Source of the DNA: an uncultured Elusimicrobia bacterium | GTDB lineage: Bacteria > Elusimicrobiota > Elusimicrobia > UBA1565 > UBA9628 | DNA: 43,454 nucleotides | Assembly: GCA_903881545.1 (NCBI GenBank) | Contig: CAIRTQ010000119.1 | Coordinates: 1-43,454, forward strand | Reading direction: 5' to 3' | Shown here: piece after piece, positions 32,944 to 40,428 of the stretch | Layout: each line of letters opens with the position of its first letter | Numbering within the stretch: the stretch's first letter is position 1 | Translations under genes and position numbers: made by a program | The notes under the pieces: generated by a model | Seen by the model: the letters and a program-made list of their open reading frames with translations, nothing else | Told to the model about the DNA's origin: nothing | The model's database searches: none

Positions 32944-32952
32944 ATTTTAGCA
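32944..32952 (-). promoter_or_regulatory. Extended -10 promoter of the dsbA-like gene
   Basis: TGC TAAAAT on the minus strand, 27 bases before the start, directly after the terminator hairpin of ssb. Confidence 0.5.
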
Positions 32953-32954
32953 CA

Positions 32955-33016
32955 TAAAAGGCGGACGCGTCCCACCGCTGGCCTGGCCAGGGCGGGACGC
33001 GCGTTACGGCCTTTTA
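32955..33016 (-). terminator. Terminator after ssb
   Basis: Long hairpin. Outer stem TAAAAGGC / GCCTTTTA (32955-32962 with 33009-33016), inner stem CGCGTCCC / GGGACGCG, tip CTGGCC / GGCCAG. On the minus strand it ends with a short T-run, and it spans the ssb stop codon. Confidence 0.7.
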
Positions 33017-33460
33017 GAACGGCGCGTCTTCGATCTCCTTGTCGTCGGCCGCGGAGGTCTTGGCCGGGGCGCTTTGGGCCGAGCCGGCCCTGCCGCCGCC
33101 GTCGCCTTCGCGCTTTTCGAGGAACTGCATGTCGTCCACATAGATCACCATCTTGGTCCGCGCCTTGCCGTCGTCCTTGCCGGTCCACTCTTCGAGGACG
33201 AGATGGCCCTCGAAGTAGACCTGCTGGCCCTTATGCAGGGACTGCTCGACCAGGTCGGCGAGTTTCCGGCCGGTGTCGCGGTTGAAAGCCTTGAGGTCCA
33301 GCCAGACCGGGACATCTTCCCATTGGCCGGTCTGCTGGTTCTTGCGGCGGTTGTTGACGGCGAAGCCGATGTTGGCGACCTTGCCTCCATTGCTGAATGT
33401 CTTGATCTCAGGGTCGCGGGTGAGGCGGCCGATGAGCATGACTTTGTTTAGATTTCCCAT
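33014..33460 (-). CDS. ssb: Single-stranded DNA-binding protein
   Basis: Coats single-stranded DNA in replication and repair. The OB-fold starts MGNLNKVMLIGRLTRDPEIK and runs to about residue 110 (VYFEGHLVLEEWTGKDDGKAR, VIYVDDMQFLEK). A short Gly/Ala/Ser linker leads to the acidic tip KEIEDAPF, which binds partner proteins. 148 residues. It lies 21 bases after an unrecognised gene and has an AAGGAG ribosome site, so the two probably form an operon ended by the hairpin above. Confidence 0.96.
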   Translation of the reverse strand: MGNLNKVMLIGRLTRDPEIKTFSNGGKVANIGFAVNNRRKNQQTGQWEDVPVWLDLKAFNRDTGRKLADLVEQSLHKGQQVYFEGHLVLEEWTGKDDGKARTKMVIYVDDMQFLEKREGDGGGRAGSAQSAPAKTSAADDKEIEDAPF

Positions 33461-33481
33461 GGATGAATCTCCTTAGCTGGT

Positions 33482-34153
33482 TTAGAAAAACGACAGGAAT
33501 CGGTCCTCGTACTCCGAGAAGAATCCGTACTCGCGCAGTTTGCGGCCGAGGAGCTCGACGGCGCTGTGGTCCGCGCGTGCCGCTGCGAAAAGCCGCTCGA
33601 TCTCTTGCCGGTGGCGGTCCTCCTCCTTGCGCACAGGGTCGAAGAGTCCGCGGCGTTCCAGGTCGCGCACCTGAACGGGAAAGGATCGGGCGGCATGGTC
33701 CAAGGTGAACTTCATGAGCGCCAGCCCCCAGGCCGCGTCCGGGCAGCCGATGACCGCCTCGTCCGGGGCCTCCCGGCGTTTGAGGTCCGCGATGATGCGC
33801 TCGGCTACCTCGGCCGGCCCGCCTGCTAGTACACGCGTGCGCAGGTCCTTATTCTTGAAATTGTATTCGAGGGCCCGCAGTAGGTCGCCGTAGGCGGGGG
33901 AGAGCCATTGCGCGAACTCCGAGGCTTTGCGTCCGAAGCCCTGGAAGCGCTCGGTCAGGGCTTCCGGGGTGAGGATCTTGGGCTTCTCCGAGAGCACCGT
34001 GCCTTTGCGCAGGCGGGTGCGGTCCTTCATGTCGTCGACGGGCGAAACGAGATGATAGGAAACGCGGGTGGCGCCGAAGGTCGCCAGCGCGTGGCTGGGT
34101 GCGTGCAGGACCTGTATCCGGTCCACAAGTTTGCGAAACGCGGCGGCGTCCAT
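33482..34153 (-). CDS. Conserved-looking protein of unknown function upstream of ssb
   Basis: 223 residues, soluble, charged, mostly helical. I do not recognise a family. The N-terminal part (MDAAAFRKLVDRIQVLHAPS, then FGATRVSYHLVSPVDD) looks like an alpha/beta start. The middle has FAQWLSPAYGDLLRALEYNFKNKDLRTRVL and an Arg/Glu-rich helix, and the end is KLREYGFFSEYEDRFLSFF. No metal motif, P-loop or DNA-binding motif is obvious. It has a good ribosome site (AGGAG) and its own -10, and ssb follows closely, so a link to DNA metabolism is possible but unsupported. Start is well placed by the ribosome site. Confidence 0.8.
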   Translation of the reverse strand: MDAAAFRKLVDRIQVLHAPSHALATFGATRVSYHLVSPVDDMKDRTRLRKGTVLSEKPKILTPEALTERFQGFGRKASEFAQWLSPAYGDLLRALEYNFKNKDLRTRVLAGGPAEVAERIIADLKRREAPDEAVIGCPDAAWGLALMKFTLDHAARSFPVQVRDLERRGLFDPVRKEEDRHRQEIERLFAAARADHSAVELLGRKLREYGFFSEYEDRFLSFF

Positions 34154-34160
34154 GACTCCT

Positions 34161-34169
34161 AGTATATCA
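34161..34169 (-). promoter_or_regulatory. Extended -10 promoter of the gene at 33482-34153
   Basis: TGA TATACT on the minus strand, seven bases before the ATG. The AGGAG in the gap would lie upstream of or at the predicted transcription start. Confidence 0.45.
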
Positions 34170-34177
34170 ATAATGCG

Positions 34178-34183
34178 TATAAT
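34178..34183 (+). promoter_or_regulatory. -10 box of the PAS gene
   Basis: TATAAT preceded by ATGCG, seven bases before the ATG at 34191. No ribosome site fits in the gap, so a leaderless mRNA is likely. It faces the divergent -10 at 34161-34169. Confidence 0.5.
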
Positions 34184-34190
34184 TCAAAGT

Positions 34191-34541
34191 ATGGAATCGT
34201 CAGATTGGACGGAGGAATTCGGCGCCGCGATCACGGTTTGCGACGCCTCCGGGGTGGTGCTGGCCATGAATCGCGCCGCGGGTGAGGTCTTCGCCAAGGA
34301 CGGCGGTCGGGTCTATATTGGCAAAAATATCCTGGACTGCCATCCCGAGCCGGCGCGCTCCATGCTGGCCGGTATGCTCAAGGAGCCCCGTGCCAACACC
34401 TACACGGTGGAGAAGCGCGGGGTCAAGAAACTCGTCCATCAGGCACCCTGGTATCGGGATGGCCGTTGCGCGGGTTTCGTGGAGCTTTCCATCGTCTTGC
34501 CCAAAGAGCTGGCGCACCGCGTGCGCTCGGAGAAACCATGA
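34191..34541 (+). CDS. Small single PAS-domain protein
   Basis: 116-residue soluble protein that is essentially one PAS fold: FGAAITVCDASGVVLAMNRAA (first strands), GKNILDCHPEPARSMLAGML (helical part), then TYTVEKRGVKKLVHQAPWYRDG and GFVELSIVLP as the last strands. PAS domains bind small molecules or cofactors and sense redox, oxygen or ligands; no heme or flavin motif is clear. Start ATG 34191 fits the promoter; an open frame upstream only crosses the divergent gene. Its stop overlaps the HD gene start (ATGA), so the two are likely a sensor-enzyme pair. That pairing is an inference. Confidence 0.82.
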   Translation: MESSDWTEEFGAAITVCDASGVVLAMNRAAGEVFAKDGGRVYIGKNILDCHPEPARSMLAGMLKEPRANTYTVEKRGVKKLVHQAPWYRDGRCAGFVELSIVLPKELAHRVRSEKP

Positions 34542-35110
34542 GCCAGGACACGAAGATGAGCCGGGAAGAGGCGTTGGCGCTCTTGCGCGAGCATGTGAAG
34601 AGCCTTGCCATGCTCAAGCACTGCCTGGCCTCCGATGTGGTGATGCGCGCGGCGGCCAAGAGGCTGGGACAAGATGAGGATTCCTGGGGCCTAGCGGGTC
34701 TGCTGCACGACCTGGATGTGGAACTGACGGGCGGCGACATGAAGACGCACGGCCTCAAGGCTGCGGAGATGCTGGCCGCGCGGGGCGTGGCCCCTGATAT
34801 CGTCGAAGCCATCCGCATGCACAACGAGACTGCGGCCGGGGCCAAGCGCAGCGCTATCTTTCATAAGGCGCTGGCCGCCTGCGAGACCATCACGGGCCTG
34901 GTAACCGCCACGACCCTGGTTTACCCCGACAAGAAGCTGTCGAGCGTGAAGCCCTCCTCCGTGGTCAAGCGCATGAAGGATAAGGCCTTCGCGGCGTCGG
35001 TGGACCGTGATGTCATCCGGGAGTGCGAAGCGATCGGTATATCCCTGCCCGAGTTCGCGCAGCTCGCTGTGTCGGCCATGTTGGCCATCGCCGGGGATTT
35101 GGGACTCTAG
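34538..35110 (+). CDS. HD-domain phosphohydrolase-like protein
   Basis: 190-residue protein of the HDIG-type HD family. Metal ligands are visible as HC at 28, HD at 57-58 (GLAGLLHDLDVEL), His71 in KTHGLKAAEMLA and His95 in IRMHNETAA. The YPDKKLSSVKPSSVVKRMKDKAFAASVDRD motif is found in a widespread family of short HD proteins of unsettled substrate, usually described as metal-dependent phosphohydrolases. It has a GGAGA ribosome site and an ATGA overlap with the PAS gene. Its TAG stop shares the palindrome CTAG with the converging YfhO-like gene. Confidence 0.88.
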   Translation: MSQDTKMSREEALALLREHVKSLAMLKHCLASDVVMRAAAKRLGQDEDSWGLAGLLHDLDVELTGGDMKTHGLKAAEMLAARGVAPDIVEAIRMHNETAAGAKRSAIFHKALAACETITGLVTATTLVYPDKKLSSVKPSSVVKRMKDKAFAASVDRDVIRECEAIGISLPEFAQLAVSAMLAIAGDLGL

Positions 35111-37440
35111 CGGCGGCGATGCAGCAGGCAAGGCGGTGGCTGCCGCTTCGCCCAGGCCGAGGAATACCGACCCTTGCAGTAGCCCGCCAGGATCAGCCAC
35201 AGGCCCACGCAGGCCAGGAAGAAGCCCCAGCGCAGGGATAGGGAGGCAAACTCCAAAATAACGGTGCGGCTTCCCGGCGGCACGGTGACGCCCTGGAGCG
35301 CGCCGTTGGCGCGCATCACTTCGGCCGGCCGCCCGTCCACCGTCGCGGTCCAGGACGGATAGTAGCCCTCGGAGATGACCAAGAAGCCTCCCTGCGGGGC
35401 GTCTACCGTGAAGGTTGCTCCGTGCTGCCGCCATTGCGCGGTCAGGACTTGGGCCGCGGGCAAGTGCCCGAACCGGCCGGAATCTACAAAAGCGCTGCGC
35501 AAGGGCGCTTGGTTGAACAACATCCCACTTGAGAAATCAATCGCTCCTCCCTGGTACGGAAAGAGCCCGCTTGCGAAGTAAGCCCGCGGCAGGGCCGAGT
35601 CGTTGGCGTAGAGGAGCGTTCGTCCTCCGGTCTTGACGAGGCGGTAGCCCCGAGCCTTCTCCACGATGCGGCGCGCCGCAGAGTCTCCCTTGCCGACGAG
35701 TACATAGCGCACGTTGAAGCTGCGCAGGAGATTGCTGTCGAGCGCGGGCGCCAGTACTTCTGGGTGAAGCGTCCCGAAGAGGTCCGTGGGCAGGCAGGCC
35801 ACATACCAGCGCAAAGCCAGGGGCGCGAGAAGGCCGGCGGCGCTGCGGTAGCCGTCATAGGTCGCCGACTCGGCGAGGCCGTATTCACGCAAGGCTGTCG
35901 GGCGGCCCTCGACTTGTTCCGGCAGCGGGCTTACGGTCAAGATGCGATACTCCGGGTCCAGTCCGCGCTGCTCTGGAGATGGCCCGTGGAATGGTTCGTC
36001 ATAGGTCTTGAGGCCAAGATGGTGGCAGACGCCCACCCAGCCCGTCGCTGACGCTACGGTCAGGGCCAACAGACAGAGCCGGGCGGGCCTGGAAGCGGCC
36101 AGTGCCACGCAAGGGATGCTGGCGCAGCCGGCCAGCAGCGCCAGCATCCCTGCTGGGGTGCGCAGATTTGGGGAGGCTCCGATCGCTAAGCAGGCCAGCG
36201 CCGTGGCGAGCGCCAGGCCGGCGACTGCCAAGGCGCGGCGCCGCGCGCGCAGGGTTACGATCCTCCTGGCGCAGAGTTCAAGGCCCAATCCCGCGCACAT
36301 GGCCGTCAGCGCCTCCGCGAGGAGCAGGAAGCGGAACGGCCATCTAAATGAGGACCAGACCGGCAGGATGCGCGTCCAGGGATAGATGAAGCCATACTGC
36401 CCGAGAGCGAAGAGGAGGAAGAGGACCGACAGGGCGGCCGCGACGCTGAAGCTCCGGGCTAGAGCGCGGTTCTGGTCTGTGGCCGCGACTCCGCTCTGAA
36501 GGCTGAGCGTGCCGAGCAGGATCGCTGGCAAGGCCCAGAAGCCCGCATGCGGCATGGCCGCGGCGGAAAGAGGAAGGAATCCGCCGCGCGCGGCGCCTAG
36601 CGGTTGCAGCAGTGCCGTCAATGCCGCCGGCCGCGTTGAGCGCGATACGAATTCGGAGGTCGTGAAAACGCCGCGCAGAGAGAAGTGCCAGAGTTCCCAG
36701 GCGGGAAGCAGAATCGGGCCGCAGAGCAGGGCCGCCGCGGTCGCGGGCAGCGCTAGAGCCGCGGCCTGCCGCGGTTTCTGAAGCACAAGCGCCGCATGAA
36801 GCGCGCCCCAGAGGAAAGCGAATAGCCAGGCATAGGCCGCCATCTGCGGGTGACCCACCGCAGCCACGGCGCAGAGGGCCGCGGTCAAGAACAAATTCCA
36901 GCCGCGTCCCGCCTTTTCGACGACCCGAATGGCCGCCCAGGCGAGCCAGGGCAGCCACGCTCCCACGGCCATCATGAATATCCAGACCGAGGAGACGGCC
37001 GTAAGGAAGCCGCCGCACATGGCTCCAATCGCGGTCACCGCGGCTAGGATGGGGCGCACCCCAAAAGCGTTCATCAGCAGGTACCAGCCCAATGCGCCCA
37101 GGCCCATGTGCAGGGTGACGATGCAGGTCGTCAGCGCGCCGTCGTCGAGGCCCAGGCCGTGGACGAGCAGGTAGCAGAGGGTGTAGGGTAGATAGAACGT
37201 GCCGCCTTGCGCGCCGGCGTGGAGCGGTTCTCCGAGCCTTTGGCAGCGATTCCAAAGGGGCAGGGCGCCACGCGTCAGCTGGCGGTTGGTCTCGAGGATT
37301 GGGGCGAGTTGGGATTCGAAGTTGTCCCAGCGGTTGTAGGATAGGCGCGGCTCCAGAGCAGCGGCCGCAGCCAGGATACCCCAGCACAATAGTGCCGTAC
37401 CCAGAGGCCGGAGCCACGCGCCCGAGGGCGGCACCGTCAT
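35107..37440 (-). CDS. YfhO-family polytopic membrane protein
   Basis: 777-residue membrane protein with about 12 hydrophobic segments and a large C-terminal soluble region. The first loop carries RLSYNRWDNFESQLAPILETN and LTRGALPLWNRCQRLGEPLHAGAQGGTFYLPY, typical of bacterial YfhO proteins. The C-terminal part has SFNVRYVLVGKG, DAPQGGFLVISEGYYPSWTATVDGRP and LQGVTVPPGSRTVILEF before a final helix, the clearest family block. YfhO members are GT-C-type proteins implicated in glycosylating wall or lipid polymers; substrate here is unknown. ATG 37440 opens the first helix; the frame is open upstream over the aldo/keto reductase fragment only. It converges on the HD gene. Confidence 0.88.
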   Translation of the reverse strand: MTVPPSGAWLRPLGTALLCWGILAAAAALEPRLSYNRWDNFESQLAPILETNRQLTRGALPLWNRCQRLGEPLHAGAQGGTFYLPYTLCYLLVHGLGLDDGALTTCIVTLHMGLGALGWYLLMNAFGVRPILAAVTAIGAMCGGFLTAVSSVWIFMMAVGAWLPWLAWAAIRVVEKAGRGWNLFLTAALCAVAAVGHPQMAAYAWLFAFLWGALHAALVLQKPRQAAALALPATAAALLCGPILLPAWELWHFSLRGVFTTSEFVSRSTRPAALTALLQPLGAARGGFLPLSAAAMPHAGFWALPAILLGTLSLQSGVAATDQNRALARSFSVAAALSVLFLLFALGQYGFIYPWTRILPVWSSFRWPFRFLLLAEALTAMCAGLGLELCARRIVTLRARRRALAVAGLALATALACLAIGASPNLRTPAGMLALLAGCASIPCVALAASRPARLCLLALTVASATGWVGVCHHLGLKTYDEPFHGPSPEQRGLDPEYRILTVSPLPEQVEGRPTALREYGLAESATYDGYRSAAGLLAPLALRWYVACLPTDLFGTLHPEVLAPALDSNLLRSFNVRYVLVGKGDSAARRIVEKARGYRLVKTGGRTLLYANDSALPRAYFASGLFPYQGGAIDFSSGMLFNQAPLRSAFVDSGRFGHLPAAQVLTAQWRQHGATFTVDAPQGGFLVISEGYYPSWTATVDGRPAEVMRANGALQGVTVPPGSRTVILEFASLSLRWGFFLACVGLWLILAGYCKGRYSSAWAKRQPPPCLLHRRR

Positions 37441-37456
37441 GGTTCTCTCTGCAAGA

Positions 37457-37939
37457 TCAGGCTGTCGCGCGGCGCCAAGCGCAAGCCGGCCAGTTGCCCT
37501 TGCCTTCCTGCACGAGCCGCGCCATGGCCCCGACCGTATCTTCAATGGGCGTGGCCGGGTCGGGGCGGTGCTGATAGAAGAGGTCGATGTAATCGGTGCG
37601 CAGGAGCTTCAGCGATCCTTCCAGGGCGCGGTGCACGTTGGCTGGGCTGCCGTCGAGCTTGATGCGCTCTCCCTGCGGGCCGAGCTGCCACGCGAATTTC
37701 GTGGCCACAATGACTTCATGCCTGCGGCCTTGGAGCGCGCGGCCAAGAAGTTCCTCATTCTTGTAGGGCCCGTAGATCTCGGCGGTGTCCCAGAAATTGA
37801 TGCCGAGGTCGAGGGTTTTGAGCAATGTGCGCAGGCACTCGGATTCGTCGGCCGGGCCGTAGGCGAAGGACATACCCATGCAACCAAGCCCGATGGCGGG
37901 GACGACGAGGCCGGTACTACCGAGTTTGCGCTGTTCCAT
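37457..37939 (-). pseudogene. Aldo/keto reductase, 5' half only
   Basis: Starts as a normal AKR (EQRKLGSTGLVVPAIGLGCM) with a perfect GGAGG site and its own extended -10. The catalytic set is present: Asp51, Tyr56 (DTAEIYG), Lys81 (ATKFAW) and His124 (FYQHRPDP). After AMARLVQEGK (about residue 147 of the usual 320 or so) the homology stops; the frame adds 13 unrelated residues and ends. Missing are strands 5-8 of the barrel and the NADPH-binding loops. A short tail in another frame (LRLAPRDSLILQREP, then stop) overlaps the YfhO start in an ATGA fashion and may be the end of a lost gene. Probably a recombination remnant without reductase activity. Confidence 0.82.
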
Positions 37940-37967
37940 AGCGGCGCCTCCTGAATCCTGCTCCGGA

Positions 37968-37976
37968 ATGATACCA
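37968..37976 (-). promoter_or_regulatory. Extended -10 promoter of the aldo/keto reductase fragment
   Basis: TGG TATCAT on the minus strand, 28 bases before the ATG; identical to the YihY promoter over 12 bases. Confidence 0.45.
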
Positions 37977-38028
37977 TAGCCGGGCAGGCCTTCCCGTCCA
38001 CGCCGAACCTGTGCGAGCCGATGCGAAT

Positions 38029-39468
38029 TTATCTGATTAGGCCTTGGGACCGCAGAGCGCTCAGGAGATTTTCGGCGATAAGCCGATTTCCTTTCATCGT
38101 GCAGTGCCCCCACGTCTTGTAGTTCGCGTCGATAAAATAGTCCCAGTAGCGGCCGTGGGCGAGGGCTTGTCCAAAATTCCCGGCGTTGCCAACGAAGATG
38201 ATTCCGGAGTTCGCAGGGAAGGCGCGTTCCAGCTCGTGGACGTCCTTCCGCGGATACTGCATGGCTATGAGCCGGCAGCCGTGTGATTGTGCCAGTTCCC
38301 AGATCTTCCGGTAATTCGCCATGGTGACGGCTTGCTCGCTTGTCGTTGCGCGTAGCGCTTCCAGTTCCTTGTTTGTGAGACTTCCAATGCGGAAATCGGA
38401 GCTTCCCGCTATGCTTCTGGAAAACGCCGCGGTTTTTTCGAAGCATTCCGCCGACTGGCTGATGGATAAGGCTGCGGCCTCTCCGAAGCATTTCGCGGTC
38501 AGGCTGCTGGAGAAGGCTGCGGCTTTTTCGAAGCATTCCGCCGCCTTGCGCTGACGGCCTTCTAGCCAATAGAGCTGCGCTAGCAACACCATGCCCTCGG
38601 GGGCCAAATCTTTTTCAAGTCGCGCCTTCGCAAACCCTTGCTCCAGGACTTCCCGGGCCCGGACCGGTTTGCCTTCCATGAATAGGGATTGCCCCAGCTC
38701 CACATAAAAGTTGAGGGACTTCGGGTTGCGCTTGAGAGCTTCAAGATAGTATGCGATGGCTTGGTGTATTTGCCACTGCTGATGATGGATGTCTCCTATG
38801 AAAAGGTACGGCAGCGGATCTTGCGGATCATCGACGATTCTTTTCCTGCACAGAGCTTCTAATTCCGCATAGCGGCCTGAATTGAGGTAATAGTGACCGA
38901 CCCGGACGAAAGGCGATTCCCGGGCTTCCTTTCCCGAACTTGGCTTATAGCGTTTCAGGTTTTCATAACAGTATCGAATGAATTTGCAGGTCTTCCGGAG
39001 GCTTAAAATCCCAAGAATCCCCGTTTCAAACCGGACGACGCCGAATTGGCCGCCCTGCCAGCCCAAGTCGTTGACTCCGATCATGGTGATCAGCAGTTGG
39101 GGGCGGTATTGGTCCAGATAACCGGGCAAGGCGGCCAATAGCACGCCGGAGGTGACACCGGGCCGGCCTTCATTGATTACTTTAAAATTTGAGCCCCCTG
39201 GCTGGGTTTTCAGCAGTCGTTCCAATTGTGCAGGCCAGGAATAGTCGTTCATGCCGAAGCCGTCTTTTGGAGCCGTGGTGGACTCCCCCAAACAGAGAAT
39301 CCGGAAAGCCCCTTTTTCCCAGCCTTGGTTGGACCGCGCCATCCTGCGCGCAACGGCCCATGAAGCAGCCCGCAGGCCGATTTCCGCGCAGAGGAGGCCT
39401 AGAAATAGGCCGGAAAAAAGCAGAAGGCCATTTTTTAGCCAACGACGAAATGCTTGACGCATTCCCAT
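38029..39468 (-). CDS. SGNH/GDSL-like hydrolase with inserted TPRs
   Basis: About 479 residues. An N-terminal signal anchor (LKNGLLLFSGLFLGLLCAEIGL) places it in the periplasm. SGNH block I is LGESTTA (Ser63), block II NEGRPG (Gly101), block III GVND (Asn133), and the C-terminal block has FIDANYKTWGHCTMKGN with the candidate His near 455. Between blocks III and V sits a TPR array (HYYLNSGRYAELEALCRKRIV, AIAYYLEALKRNPKS, SLFMEGKPVRAREVLEQGFAKA), ending in three 15-residue repeats of AECFEKAAAFSxS type. Such enzymes cleave esters, for instance acetyl groups on polysaccharides; this target is not known. Start 39468 (or 39462) is chosen; the frame remains open upstream through non-coding repeat-like DNA. 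Confidence 0.82.
   Translation of the reverse strand: MGMRQAFRRWLKNGLLLFSGLFLGLLCAEIGLRAASWAVARRMARSNQGWEKGAFRILCLGESTTAPKDGFGMNDYSWPAQLERLLKTQPGGSNFKVINEGRPGVTSGVLLAALPGYLDQYRPQLLITMIGVNDLGWQGGQFGVVRFETGILGILSLRKTCKFIRYCYENLKRYKPSSGKEARESPFVRVGHYYLNSGRYAELEALCRKRIVDDPQDPLPYLFIGDIHHQQWQIHQAIAYYLEALKRNPKSLNFYVELGQSLFMEGKPVRAREVLEQGFAKARLEKDLAPEGMVLLAQLYWLEGRQRKAAECFEKAAAFSSSLTAKCFGEAAALSISQSAECFEKTAAFSRSIAGSSDFRIGSLTNKELEALRATTSEQAVTMANYRKIWELAQSHGCRLIAMQYPRKDVHELERAFPANSGIIFVGNAGNFGQALAHGRYWDYFIDANYKTWGHCTMKGNRLIAENLLSALRSQGLIR
38411..38545. repeat. Three tandem 45-base repeats in the SGNH gene
   Basis: Units 38411-38455, 38456-38500 and 38501-38545. In the encoded protein they read AECFEKAAAFSSSLT, AKCFGEAAALSISQS and AECFEKTAAFSRSIA. 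The outer two are most alike. Confidence 0.75.
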
Positions 39469-39568
39469 TATAATCACATATCGCTCGCCCGCGGGGCAAG
39501 CCTGCCTGCCTCCGGCACAGAGAGCGCCTCCGGCAGAGAGAGGCACGGCTCCGTACGCGACAATAACT

Positions 39569-39576
39569 GATATAAT
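39569..39576 (+). promoter_or_regulatory. Extended -10 upstream of TPR copy 5
   Basis: GATATAAT preceded by T (TGA TATAAT from 39568) in the 144-base gap between the divergent SGNH gene and the TPR remnant. An AGGAATG lies at 39593-39599, but the frame it opens is not the TPR frame. Confidence 0.45.
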
Positions 39577-39612
39577 CGTGATAATAATCGTTAGGAATGA
39601 TGATGGTTCATT

Positions 39613-40387
39613 TTGGGCGCTCGGATATGGATGCATCAATCGTTCTGTGGAATGACCACCCTATCGAGCTTGCGGCTCTCCGGCGTGCTGGCTGCGGTAG
39701 AGAAGAAGCTGGCCGCTCCGAAGACCGACCGGCGGGATGCTTTGTTGGCGCTGGGGCGGCTGTTGCATGACGAGCCTGCCGCCCGATCCGGATGTCCTGG
39801 GCCATGCCCTGGGTTGGCTAGTTAATGCTCTTTGCGGGCAAAAGAGACCCGCCGAGGCTGATGCGGTGTACCGCAAAGCTGTCGAGGGGAGCCCCATCAG
39901 CCCCTTTTGGCGGGCTTGGGGCGAACTGGTTGCTGGGCAGGGCAGGGCCGTTGAGGCAGAACGGTCTATCCAGCAGGCGCTGCGGACGGCAACGGATTGC
40001 GCGGCGGCCCGAGGATGTTCGCGACTGGATTGGGCAGATATCGTATGCGAGGTGGGGATGTATTACGCTACCCAGGGCCGCAGGACTGAAGCAGTGACCT
40101 TGGCGGAGCGTGCCGGCGATGCGTATGAAGCAATCCCGTGCGATGAGAATAACATCTGGCAGATGGGCGAACTCGCGGACTTATACATCAAGCTGGGAGA
40201 TAGCGCCAAGGCCGAGGGTCTTTTGCGCCGGATTCTTGCCGTGCGCGGCGCCCGGCCAGCCGATCCTTTCATAGTCCATGCAGAAGTGGTCTTGGCTACT
40301 GCCTTTGAAAAGGAGGGCCAGGGGCCTAAGTCAGCGGCGGCGCGGCGGCAAGCGGAGACTCTGAGGACGCAGGGGAACAAATCTTGA
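39613..40387 (+). pseudogene. TPR family copy 5, internally deleted
   Basis: Family remnant. The first part encodes GVLAAVEKKLAAPKTDRRDA and LLALGRLLHDE, then jumps out of frame at about 39770-39785. The second frame opens with DPDVLGHALGWLVNALCGQK, which matches copy 4 about 170 residues further on. The rest follows the family to the end: AEADAVYRKAVEG, DCAAARGCSRLDW (cysteine pair present), AKAEGLLRRILAVRGARP and a final ARRQAETLRTQGNKS. The signal peptide is missing. So about 170 codons were deleted and the frame broke. A 216-residue ORF from ATG 39737 could in principle still be made. The flanking genes do not suggest a function. Confidence 0.75.
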
Positions 40388-40428
40388 AGACCACATCAAG
40401 CTTCGGGCAGCCAGCTGGACATGGGTAG

